Below, in pieces: positions 1-7,474 of a stretch of DNA of 16,487 bases (position 1 is the stretch's first letter; every line of letters begins with the position of its first letter). Below the pieces are notes generated by a model, which worked only from the letters and a program-made list of their open reading frames with translations, was not told the DNA's origin and searched no databases. Both the position numbers and the translations under genes were made by a program. Origin of the DNA: CAYLLT01 sp964591605 (GTDB taxonomy: Bacteria > Planctomycetota > Phycisphaerae > UBA1845 > PWPN01); the NCBI GenBank assembly GCA_964591605.1, contig CAZQEN010000159.1, positions 1 to 16,487 of the forward strand, in the 5' to 3' direction.

Positions 1-1
1 C

Positions 2-52
2 CCTCTGCCCGACCCCCCCGACGTGGTTGTGGCCGCACCGGCGCACCGATAA
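2..52 (+). CDS. possible C-terminal end of an upstream gene (partial)
   Basis: Reading from base 2, this frame stays open to a TAA at 50-52 and encodes a short Pro/Val/Ala-rich tail (PLPDPPDVVVAAPAHR). It could be the end of a gene that begins outside the window, on the same strand as the ATP-grasp gene that follows. Sixteen codons are too few to prove coding. The bases from 53 to 176 hold nothing else I can recognise. Confidence 0.2.
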   Translation, partial: PLPDPPDVVVAAPAHR

Positions 53-176
53 GATGCATCCCGTCCCGGTTTGGCGGGCGGTTTCAAGCGATTGATTGGG
101 TACGCGAGTGCCAGCCTTCGATCCGACACGCAGATCCACCGACTCACCCTTCAGGGCAGGTGCGGGACGCCGCCAG

Positions 177-1151
177 GTGCGGCTCCTCTTCTCCTGCGCC
201 GGCCGGCGCGTCGAGTTGATCACCGCATTCATCCGCGCCGCGCGAAGCCTCCACCTCAAGTCCACCATCCACTGCGCGGACGCCCAGCCGCGATTCGCCG
301 CCGCTCATGTCGCCGACAAATCACACCAGATCCCCCCGGCACACTCCGACGAATACATCCCCAGACTCCTCGAAGTCGTTCAGCAGGCAAAAATTGACCT
401 GCTCATCCCCCTGCTGGATCTCGAACTGCAGAAACTCGCCGACGCCCGCGGGAAATTCCGGCGTCAAGGCTGCCACGTGCTCGTCTCCTCTCCGCAGGTG
501 GTCAACACCTGCCAGGACAAGCTGGCCACATTCGAGTTCCTCGCCCGTCACGGGATCGACACACCTCAGACATGGTTGACCCACCACCTCGCCGACCTGC
601 CCGACCATCGATTCCCTTACTTCTTCAAGCCACGCGCCGGCAGCGCCAGCCAGGGCAGCCGCCCGGTGTGCGACCTAGACGAACTCCGCCTCATGGCCAG
701 ACACCACCCCGACGCCATCGTCCAGGAGTTCGTGGAAGGCGTCGAGCACACCCTGGACATCTACACCGGATTTGATGGCATCCCTCGGTGCGTCGTGCCG
801 CGCCAGCGAATCGAGGTACGCGGCGGCGAGGTTACCCGGGCCCGCACCGTCTGCCACCCCGGCATCATGCAGGTCGGCGCCGAAGTCGTAAAAGCCCTCC
901 GAGAGTGCGTCGGCCTGATCACCATCCAGGTCATCCTCACCCCCGACGGCCGCATCCGGGTCATCGAGATCAATCCGCGATTCGGCGGCGGCGTCCCGCT
1001 GGCGATCAAGGCGGGCGCTAACTTCCCGAAGTGGCTGCTCATGGAATGGCTCGGCCGCACCCCTTCCATCCGTTTCGATGGCTTCCGCAACGGCCTCGTC
1101 ATGCTGCGGTATCACCAGTCCTTCTTCGAACATGCTTCCGACGAGCCTTAG
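177..1151 (+). CDS. ATP-grasp domain protein (carbamoyl-phosphate-synthase-like ligase)
   Basis: This is a 324-residue ATP-grasp enzyme, the fold that uses ATP to activate a carboxylate as an acyl-phosphate for attack by a nucleophile. It opens with MRLLFSCAGRRVEL, resembling the usual N-terminus of stand-alone CarB-like ATP-grasp proteins. A pre-ATP-grasp region runs to about residue 110. The ATP-binding part has a lysine in KPRAGSASQG (K151), and the Mg-binding motif EINPRFGGG (E264, N266, R268) lies near the C-terminus. I chose the GTG at 177 because the family sequence starts there; an in-frame TTG at 96 would add 27 residues of unlike composition. The HAD gene follows after 39 bp on the same strand, so the two are probably co-transcribed. 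Such ligases often occur in surface-polysaccharide loci, which fits the export genes downstream. The substrate is unknown. Confidence 0.85.
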   Translation: MRLLFSCAGRRVELITAFIRAARSLHLKSTIHCADAQPRFAAAHVADKSHQIPPAHSDEYIPRLLEVVQQAKIDLLIPLLDLELQKLADARGKFRRQGCHVLVSSPQVVNTCQDKLATFEFLARHGIDTPQTWLTHHLADLPDHRFPYFFKPRAGSASQGSRPVCDLDELRLMARHHPDAIVQEFVEGVEHTLDIYTGFDGIPRCVVPRQRIEVRGGEVTRARTVCHPGIMQVGAEVVKALRECVGLITIQVILTPDGRIRVIEINPRFGGGVPLAIKAGANFPKWLLMEWLGRTPSIRFDGFRNGLVMLRYHQSFFEHASDEP

Positions 1152-1190
1152 GACCCGACATCTGAGCCGCTCCGTCGCGCGAGAACCACC

Positions 1191-1895
1191 ATGCCCGCCA
1201 CCCTCACCGGCATTCGAGCCGTCGTTTTCGACCTGGACGATACGCTGTATCCCGAGGCCGATTACGCCCTCAGCGGCTTTGCCGCCGTCGGTGCATGGCT
1301 CATGACGCAGATTCCCTGTCCGGCGGATCCCGCGGCACGCCTGGCCGGGATGTTCCGTGCCGGCCGCCGTACGAAGCTCTTCGATGCCCTCCTCGCCGAG
1401 TGGGGACACCCCAACCCGGCCGCCCTCGTCCCCCAGATGGTGAGCTGCTACCGCCAGCACATCCCCTCGATCCGCCTTCACGACGATGCCGCCCGGGCCA
1501 TCGCCCGCTGGCGCGGTACCTTCCGGCTCGGCCTGATCACCGATGGCCCGCTGATCTCCCAGCGCCGCAAGGTCGAGGCCCTGAACCTGGGTACCCTGCT
1601 CGACCAGATCATCTGCACCGACCAATGGGGCCCGGCCTATTGGAAACCCCATCCGCATGCGTTTGAAACCCTGCAGCGGGACTGGGACCTGCCCGGACAG
1701 GCCTGCGTCTACATCGCCGACAATCCGTCCAAGGACTTCCTCGCTCCCAACCAGTTGCGCTGGCGGTCTGTCCAGGTGGTCCGGCCAGACGGTCAGTACC
1801 GTCACCTTCCGAGCCCAGCCGACGGCGAACCTTCGTGCATCGTTTCGAGTATGGATGAAGTAGATCTAACGTCCGATTTCAGCGGGGCTGAGTGA
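1191..1895 (+). CDS. HAD-superfamily hydrolase
   Basis: This 234-residue protein has all four haloacid-dehalogenase motifs. Motif I is VVFDLDDTL, with nucleophile D14 and acid/base D16. Motif II is the threonine of GLITDGP (T117). Motif III is the lysine of YWKPHPHAF (K152). Motif IV is YIADNPSKDF (D177, D182). The long segment between motifs I and II (about residues 20-110) fits a helical C1-type cap, so a small phosphorylated metabolite is the likely substrate. The ATG at 1191 puts motif I ten residues in, as usual. It lies 39 bp after the ATP-grasp gene, and together they may make or process a sugar-phosphate or aminoacyl unit for the polysaccharide. The role is inferred from context only; the fold is secure. 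Confidence 0.88.
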   Translation: MPATLTGIRAVVFDLDDTLYPEADYALSGFAAVGAWLMTQIPCPADPAARLAGMFRAGRRTKLFDALLAEWGHPNPAALVPQMVSCYRQHIPSIRLHDDAARAIARWRGTFRLGLITDGPLISQRRKVEALNLGTLLDQIICTDQWGPAYWKPHPHAFETLQRDWDLPGQACVYIADNPSKDFLAPNQLRWRSVQVVRPDGQYRHLPSPADGEPSCIVSSMDEVDLTSDFSGAE

Positions 1896-2262
1896 AGCTG
1901 CAATCCCGCGGTTCGGCTTGACGGCGCGGCCAGCATGACGTAAACAACGCGAGGGGAAGCTCGTTTCATCGAGCGTGGGGGGCCGAATCGAGCTCATCTT
2001 CACCGCCACGCCTCACGATGATGGCGCGGCTCCGTCTGGCCAGAAAGTGGGCAAATGTTCCCTGACGAGCGTCCGGTGCTTCTCAACTGGCCCTTGTTTA
2101 TGTGCCGATAACTATAAGTCCCCCGGCCACTTGGCGTCAGACGCCGGTGTCGGAGCCGGGGACGGCGCTGGCAGCCGCGCCTCGGGTTTGGGGCTGCGTC
2201 ATCCGTCGACCGGAGTCGCAGCGTGAATGGTCGGGCGGTGCGTGTGGAGAGGATGTGACGCA
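1896..2262 (+). promoter_or_regulatory. 367-bp leader before the polysaccharide export genes, with a 13-bp palindrome
   Basis: No gene is visible between the HAD stop and the OPX start. The stretch around 2091-2118 is locally AT-rich and holds a TATAAG hexamer (2113-2118) that could be a -10 box, but I find no convincing -35 at 16-18 bp. A perfect palindrome GGCGTC-A-GACGCC lies at 2133-2145, just downstream of that hexamer and could be an operator. I looked for a sigma-54 GG-N10-GC promoter, which drives some exosortase/EPS operons, and found none with correct spacing. The length, AT-rich patch and palindrome make this the best candidate for the operon promoter region. Confidence 0.35.
2246..2253 (+). 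promoter_or_regulatory. ribosome binding site of the OPX gene
   Basis: GGAGAGGA lies 9 nt before the GTG at 2263. It favours that start over the in-frame ATG at 2227, which has no such site, and it yields a proper lipoprotein signal peptide. Confidence 0.6.
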
Positions 2263-3447
2263 GTGACGGTGATGCCGATCGGTCGCCTGCCGCTGACCCG
2301 CCGTGTCACCACGGCTGTATGCGCGGTGGCCATCCTGCTCTTATCCGGTTGTGCGTCGGTCTGGTGGAACTCCCTGCTCGACCCCAGCCAGGTCGGTAAC
2401 TTCCACGAGAACATCGTCAGCGAAATCCAGCAGACCATCAGCTTCCGCGATTCACCCTCCGGCATTCCCGGTGCAACCGATCCCACCCCCGAGGATCTCG
2501 TTCAGACAGTCGAAGAATATGAGACCGGCGTCGGCGATCAGCTCTCCATCCGCATCCTGGATCTCCTGCAGCGCGACGTGGAGAGCGAGTTCCGCCCGAT
2601 CGTTGACGAGCTCGGCTACATCCATGTTCCCCAGCTCGGCTGGATCCACGTCGAGGGCATGACCGCCCGCGAATTGCGCTCCGAAATCATCCAGAAACTC
2701 AAGGAATCCGGCCTGTTCCGCCCCGAAGGCGGTGAGCCGACCGTCGTCATCGAGTTCCTGCTTCAGCAACAGCGGCTCTACCACATCGGCGGGACGATCC
2801 AGTCGCCCGGCCGCTACCGCATCAATCCGCCCGATTTCCGGCTGCGAGAGGCGATCAATCAGGCTGGCGGGCTCGATCCCAGCGTCAAGACGATCTACGT
2901 CTTCCGGAATGCCCCCAAGCCCAAGCGCGTGATCGACCGAGGCGTCCGTACCAGTCCGACGGCAGGTGAACCCTCGCAGGACGTTCCTGTGCCGCCGGTA
3001 TCCCCGATCGGTCTGTCCGAACTGGCCGGTGGGCCCGCCGCCCCTGACACGGTGGGAGCCGGTTCCCCCGGTTCGGCCCAGACCAGCGCACCACCGAGTC
3101 CGTCCGCCTCTCCGGCCCCCGGCGCGTCCACCCCGCCCAGCTCGCCCCAGCCGATTCTCCTGCCAACAGAGCGAGAGCTGATCGAAGCCGTCGAGCCGGA
3201 ATCGGCCACGCCGGCTCCGGCCGCTCCTCCCCAGGCTTCACCTACCGTTCGCACCCAGGGCACCCCCCCTCAGCCGGGCAGGCACCCCCGGCCTCACGAG
3301 CCGCTCCGTTCATCTTCGTCAACGAGGGCTTCGTCCCGGTGGAACCCGCGCCCGCTTCGACGCCCGTCCAACCACGGCCACAAGCGGCCGCCTCTGCCCC
3401 CACTCAGACCACTCGAGCCTCTAATCCCGTGGACTGGAAGGAGTTAG
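2263..3447 (+). CDS. OPX/Wza-type polysaccharide export lipoprotein, N-terminal part (frameshifted)
   Basis: This is the first part of an outer-membrane polysaccharide export protein (Poly_export plus SLBB family), the channel that takes capsule or EPS chains out of the periplasm. A lipoprotein signal is clear: basic start, hydrophobic TAVCAVAILLL, lipobox LSGC with C30 as the lipidated residue. The Poly_export domain spans about residues 85-165 (YETGVGDQLSIRI...GYIHVPQLG), and a first SLBB domain about 168-215 (YHIGGTIQSPGRYRI...AGGLDPS). A long Pro/Ser/Ala linker follows. The frame then goes wrong: after the seven C at 3263-3269 this reading becomes Arg/Pro/Ser-rich and stops at 3447, while the true continuation is in the next frame. 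With one extra C the whole protein would be 576 residues, ending at 3992. In this sequence the gene is broken, unless -1 slippage or an assembly error explains it. Confidence 0.85.
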   Translation: MTVMPIGRLPLTRRVTTAVCAVAILLLSGCASVWWNSLLDPSQVGNFHENIVSEIQQTISFRDSPSGIPGATDPTPEDLVQTVEEYETGVGDQLSIRILDLLQRDVESEFRPIVDELGYIHVPQLGWIHVEGMTARELRSEIIQKLKESGLFRPEGGEPTVVIEFLLQQQRLYHIGGTIQSPGRYRINPPDFRLREAINQAGGLDPSVKTIYVFRNAPKPKRVIDRGVRTSPTAGEPSQDVPVPPVSPIGLSELAGGPAAPDTVGAGSPGSAQTSAPPSPSASPAPGASTPPSSPQPILLPTERELIEAVEPESATPAPAAPPQASPTVRTQGTPPQPGRHPRPHEPLRSSSSTRASSRWNPRPLRRPSNHGHKRPPLPPLRPLEPLIPWTGRS

Positions 3448-3992
3448 CGACGGAAGGCCAGCAACGCGTCATCCGGATCCCCGCCGAGAAGCTCCTCAAA
3501 GGCGACCCCAACTACAATATCGTCATCAAGCATGACGACTGGGTCCGGCTCGATTCCGGCTATGTTGGGGTCTTTTATGTCATGGGCCATGTGCTCCGTC
3601 CCGGCGTATATTCATTGACGGGGCAGGAGATCACGCTTCGTCAGGCGATTGCGGCGGCCGGCGGACTCGATGCTCTGGCATGGCCCAGCCGATGCGAGGT
3701 GGTCCGACGGATCGACGGAGACCGGGAAGAGACCACGCAGTGGGATCTTGAACGCATCATGAATGGGAACGATCCCGACCTGTACCTCAAGCCCGAGGAC
3801 TTGATCAACGTGGGAACTCACGCGGTGGCGCCCCTCCTGGCGACTATCCGCAACTCGTTCCGCCTGACCTACGGCTTCGGCTTCGTGTATGACCGGAATT
3901 TCGCGGACATCGACGCGTACAACCAGCAGATCAACCCCAGGGATCGACGTCGAGGCGAACTCTCGGCCCGGTTCCCGGGTTTGTTCCCATAA
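3339..3992 (+). CDS. OPX/Wza-type polysaccharide export protein, C-terminal part (frameshifted)
   Basis: This is the second half of the same export protein in another frame. Coding in this frame already looks good from about 3270 (SAGQAPPASRAAPFIFVNEG), so the GTG at 3339 is only the first formal start and has no special support. A second SLBB domain is visible: VFYVMGHVLRPGVYSLTG, then ITLRQAIAAAGGLD, then a region ending DLYLKPEDLINVGTH. SLBB domains build the periplasmic ring of Wza-like channels. The tail, starting near NSFRLTYGFGFVYDRNF, may form the membrane end of the channel. Alone it lacks a signal peptide and the Poly_export domain, so it is probably not an independent gene. An indel in the C7 run at 3263-3269 would join the two halves. 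Confidence 0.8.
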   Translation: MEPAPASTPVQPRPQAAASAPTQTTRASNPVDWKELATEGQQRVIRIPAEKLLKGDPNYNIVIKHDDWVRLDSGYVGVFYVMGHVLRPGVYSLTGQEITLRQAIAAAGGLDALAWPSRCEVVRRIDGDREETTQWDLERIMNGNDPDLYLKPEDLINVGTHAVAPLLATIRNSFRLTYGFGFVYDRNFADIDAYNQQINPRDRRRGELSARFPGLFP

Positions 3993-4100
3993 CACCGGTC
4001 GAAGCGATCGGGCTGCGGCGTGCGTCGAAGCCCCCACAGTGGGCCGGGGCCTGCTGACATCGGATCATCCTGGGCATCGTCGCGGACGATATCGACTCAC

Positions 4101-5081
4101 ATGAGCCTTCTCGACAACCAGCCTCTGCCGGTCCTCTGCAGCGCGGAGTCCGCACGCGCCCAGGCGTCCTCCGCCCGCTGGTGGGCCCCGTTCGTCCTCT
4201 TTCAGATGGCCGTGCTCGCCGCCGTCCTGGCCTGGCAGTACTGGTACGTCATCGAGCGGCTCATCTCACTCTGGCGCAACAAGGGCGACTGGTCCCACGG
4301 ATTCATCATCCCCCTCTTCAGCATCTACTACCTGTACCTGCGCCGCGATCGCATGCCTCTGCCCCTGGCCGGCAGCAGCCTCGCCTCCCGGGTCGCCGGC
4401 GGACTCATCATCACTGTCGCGTTCCTGCTTTACCTCCGCAGTACCATGGTTCAGCAGGAGTACCCCAAGTCGATCGCCCTGGTCGCGACCGTTCTGGGGG
4501 CCTCGCTCATGGTCGCGGGCTGGCCCATCACGCGGTGGGCCTGGTTCGCCATCGGCTTTCTCCTGTTCGCCCTGCCGGTCCCCGACCGGATCTATGAGCA
4601 ACTGACCATGCCGCTCCGCGAGGTGGCCGCCGTCACCTCCGCAGCCATCCTGGCGATCATCCCGGGCATGATCGCCGAGCCCCAGGGAGCGCTCGTCGAA
4701 TACATCTACAACGGGCGGACGGGCACCCTCGACGTCGAACGAGCCTGCAGCGGCATGCGCCTGCTCGTCACCATGAGCGCCCTGGGAGTGGCCATGGCCT
4801 TTCTCAACGAGCGCCCGCTCTGGCAGCGCCTCATCGTCATCCTGGCCTGCGTCCCGATCGCCATTTTCTGCAACATCATCCGCGTGACCACCACGGGCTT
4901 CCTGTACGTCTTCGGCCGCGACGACCTGGCCACCGGGGCCCCGCACATGCTGCTGGGCCTCAGCATGCTGGTCATCGCGTTCGCACTCTACAGCGGAATG
5001 AACTACGTGCTGAGTCACTTGTTCGTCGATGCCGGATCCACCGCACCCTCTGGCGCTGAGCCTGTCGAGGTGAACTCATGA
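4101..5081 (+). CDS. exosortase (membrane cysteine protease/transpeptidase)
   Basis: This 326-residue protein has about eight predicted membrane helices and the exosortase/archaeosortase triad: C216 in ERACSGMR, R261 in CNIIRVTTTG and H282 in APHMLLGL. An early DWSHGFIIPLFS segment (residues 63-74) is the family's conserved D-x-S-H-G motif. Exosortases cut C-terminal PEP-CTERM-like sorting signals at the inner membrane and are genetically linked to EPS production. The ATG at 4101 leaves about 27 residues before helix 1; an in-frame GTG at 4020 would add 27 unlikely residues. It follows the OPX gene by 108 bp and overlaps the kinase gene by ATGA, so exosortase and kinase are probably translationally coupled. 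The subtype is not settled; a planctomycete-specific class such as exosortase U is possible. No PEP-CTERM substrate is encoded in the window. Confidence 0.93.
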   Translation: MSLLDNQPLPVLCSAESARAQASSARWWAPFVLFQMAVLAAVLAWQYWYVIERLISLWRNKGDWSHGFIIPLFSIYYLYLRRDRMPLPLAGSSLASRVAGGLIITVAFLLYLRSTMVQQEYPKSIALVATVLGASLMVAGWPITRWAWFAIGFLLFALPVPDRIYEQLTMPLREVAAVTSAAILAIIPGMIAEPQGALVEYIYNGRTGTLDVERACSGMRLLVTMSALGVAMAFLNERPLWQRLIVILACVPIAIFCNIIRVTTTGFLYVFGRDDLATGAPHMLLGLSMLVIAFALYSGMNYVLSHLFVDAGSTAPSGAEPVEVNS

Positions 5082-7318
5082 CCGCCATGCCCGTTACGAT
5101 CCAGGAACGCATTCCACTGCCGCCGGGCCTGCCCGCACGCCCGGGTGCCGCCACCGCCGCAGGTCTGGCGCCCAGCGACATTCTCCGTATCCTCAAGCAG
5201 CGCCTGTTCATGATCCTCACCATCTGGATCCTCGCCACCGGCGCCGCCGTGGGCCTCACCTGGTACCTCGACCGCTACCACCAGGAATACACCGCCAAAG
5301 GCTACGTCCGCGTCGACTCGCCGTTCCCCCGCACGCCCAACACCCTCATGGATCCGGCCATGACCGGCGAGATCATGAACCGCTACGTCTCCGACCAGGC
5401 CATGCTCATGAAGGACGACCAGGTCCTCCGCGACGCCCTCCTCGACCCGGCTGTGGTCGCCACCGGCTGGTATCGCGACCAGGCGGACAAGCACCTGATC
5501 CTCGAGCATCTCCGGGAGGAACTGGGCGCGAGTCCGAATGTGGGTACGAGCTACATCACCATCACCTTCGCGGCATCCACCCCCGAAGATGCGGCCACCC
5601 TCGTCAACACCGTCATGAACCGGTACGACAACCGCGTCCAGGAAATGTCCCGCACCCAGTATCAGCTCGAACTCAAGGACTACCGCGACCAGGAACAGAA
5701 ACTCACCAGAGACCTGGATAAGCTGCTCGACGAGAAACAGCAGTTCATGGCTCAGCAACTCGCCTCCCCCGGCATCGCCGAGGGCGTGAACGTCACCGGC
5801 GAGACGCTCCGCTCCTACGCCATGCAGGTCACCCTCCTCGAACAGGAGAAGCTCCAGGCCAAGGCGATGTACGACAACCTGCAGGGCCTCGACCCGACGC
5901 AGATCGTCATCAGCCCTGAAATGCAGATGCTCATCCAGCAGGACCCCCGGGTCAATTCACTCCAGCAGGGCAAATCCGCCCTGGAACTGGAGCGGGGAAT
6001 TGCCCTCCAGTCTTACGGACCGAACCACCGGAGCGTCAAAGCCATCGAAGACCGCATCCAGATCCTCGACCAGCAGCTTCAGGAAGTCCTCCAGAAGAAG
6101 GAAAAGGAGGTCCGCGACTACCAGGTCAACTCCGCCTACACCCGCTATCTCAACGCCCTGCAGGCCGAAATGCAGCTCCGCGAACGCATGGCCGAGCAGG
6201 AAGCCAAGCAGCGCGATCTCGACCAGGCGTACGTGCGTTTCCGGAACATCGAGGATCGCCAGGTGCTCCTCACCGGGGAACTCAACGACATCCGCACCCT
6301 CTGTAACCAGTTGCAGTTGATGATCAAGGACCAGGGCATGGTCCGCGTCAAACTCTTCCCCGCCATGAAACCCGAGCTCAAGAGCTTCCCGCAATGGAAG
6401 ATGATGGTTCCCGGCGGCAGCATCCTGGGACTCCTCGTCGCCGTCGGCCTCGCCCTCCTGCTGGAGCTCATGGATACCTCTCTGCGCACCCCGCGCGACC
6501 TGGTCCGCCACGTGCACGTGCCCATCCTCGGCACCGTCCCCGATCTGGACGACGAGGAGATCCCCATCGACAGGATCGAGCTGGCCGCCCACACCGCCCC
6601 ACGCTCGATGACCGCCGAGTCCTTCCGCGCGATCCGCACCAACCTGCTGCTCAGCTCGCCGGCCGAACGGCAGCGCACCGTCCTGATCACCAGCGCCCGC
6701 CCGGAGGAGGGCAAGACGGCCATCGCCTGCAACCTCGCCATCTCCATCGCCCAGAGCGGCCGCCGCGTCCTGCTCGTCGACGCCAACTTCCACCGCCCCA
6801 TCCTCCACCAGATCTTCAACCGCCCCCAGAATGAGGGCCTCAGCAACGCCCTCATCGGCCAGGCGCAGCTCCAGGACCTCGTCAAGACCACCGACCTGCC
6901 CAACATCGACGTCATCACCAGCGGCCCCATTCCGCCCAATCCGACCGAACTGCTGGCCGGCCCCTACCTCCGCGAGCTCATCGCCCAGGCCGCCGGCCGA
7001 TACGACCAGGTCCTCTTCGACGGTCCGCCCATCCTCCTGCTCAGCGACGCCCTGGTCCTGGCCAGCACCCTCGACGGCGTGATCTGCGTCTGCCGCGCCA
7101 AGGCCACCTCCCGCGGCGCGATGCAGCGGGCCCGCGAGCAGATCGAACGCGTCAACGGCCGCATCTTCGGCGCCATCCTCAACGCCGTCCGCGTCCGCCG
7201 CGGCGGCTACTACCGGGAACAGATCCGTTCGTATTACGAGTACCAGCCCGAGGAGGCACTCACCGGCGGCGCCAAGGCCCTGCCCCGCGACGGAAACGGC
7301 AAGACCGACGCGAGCTGA
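5078..7318 (+). CDS. Wzc-like polysaccharide chain-length regulator fused to BY-kinase
   Basis: This 746-residue inner-membrane protein controls the assembly and length of exported polysaccharide. A Wzz/GNVR part follows a first membrane helix (about residues 43-64). It includes a long periplasmic coiled coil (about 190-400) and a second helix (about 455-475, GSILGLLVAVGLALLLEL). The cytoplasmic tyrosine-kinase domain has Walker A SARPEEGKT (539-547, K546), Walker A' LLVDANFHRP (D568) and Walker B VLFDGPP (D648). The C-terminal tail carries five tyrosines (711, 712, 719, 720, 722), the usual autophosphorylation cluster. In the A' motif the common second Asp is Asn570 and the usual Arg is His572, so activity may be altered. 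The start overlaps the exosortase stop (ATGA), with GAGG 7 nt upstream. With the OPX protein it should form the trans-envelope export complex. Confidence 0.93.
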   Translation: MTAMPVTIQERIPLPPGLPARPGAATAAGLAPSDILRILKQRLFMILTIWILATGAAVGLTWYLDRYHQEYTAKGYVRVDSPFPRTPNTLMDPAMTGEIMNRYVSDQAMLMKDDQVLRDALLDPAVVATGWYRDQADKHLILEHLREELGASPNVGTSYITITFAASTPEDAATLVNTVMNRYDNRVQEMSRTQYQLELKDYRDQEQKLTRDLDKLLDEKQQFMAQQLASPGIAEGVNVTGETLRSYAMQVTLLEQEKLQAKAMYDNLQGLDPTQIVISPEMQMLIQQDPRVNSLQQGKSALELERGIALQSYGPNHRSVKAIEDRIQILDQQLQEVLQKKEKEVRDYQVNSAYTRYLNALQAEMQLRERMAEQEAKQRDLDQAYVRFRNIEDRQVLLTGELNDIRTLCNQLQLMIKDQGMVRVKLFPAMKPELKSFPQWKMMVPGGSILGLLVAVGLALLLELMDTSLRTPRDLVRHVHVPILGTVPDLDDEEIPIDRIELAAHTAPRSMTAESFRAIRTNLLLSSPAERQRTVLITSARPEEGKTAIACNLAISIAQSGRRVLLVDANFHRPILHQIFNRPQNEGLSNALIGQAQLQDLVKTTDLPNIDVITSGPIPPNPTELLAGPYLRELIAQAAGRYDQVLFDGPPILLLSDALVLASTLDGVICVCRAKATSRGAMQRAREQIERVNGRIFGAILNAVRVRRGGYYREQIRSYYEYQPEEALTGGAKALPRDGNGKTDAS

Positions 7319-7347
7319 CCCTCGCGCGCTCACCACGGGGCGGGTGG

Positions 7348-7364
7348 CCCACCCGAAGGGTGGG
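7348..7364 (+). terminator. hairpin after the kinase gene
   Basis: CCCACCC-GAA-GGGTGGG is a perfect 7-bp stem with a 3-nt loop, 30 bases after the kinase stop codon. It has no T run, so it may be an mRNA 3'-end hairpin or a solitary REP-like repeat of the type common in these genomes rather than a classical intrinsic terminator. Confidence 0.4.
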
Positions 7365-7474
7365 AACCCGAAGATCTAACACGCCAGCCCAACCCGGCCG
7401 CGACCCGCACTGTCCCCACCACCACCCAGCGCCCTTGATTGATGCCGCTCCGTGATTCCGCTACAACTCCCCTC

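Noticed and set aside
675..1805. 376-residue minus-strand open frame across the ATP-grasp and HAD genes
   Set aside because: It spans two well-supported genes on the other strand and has a Gly/Asp/Val-rich shadow composition.
2040..2160. Sigma-54 promoter before the EPS operon
   Set aside because: TGG...GC combinations are present, but none has the GG-N10-GC spacing required.
5957..7336. 459-residue minus-strand open frame opposite the kinase gene
   Set aside because: It is an antisense shadow of the Wzc/BY-kinase gene with no known motif.
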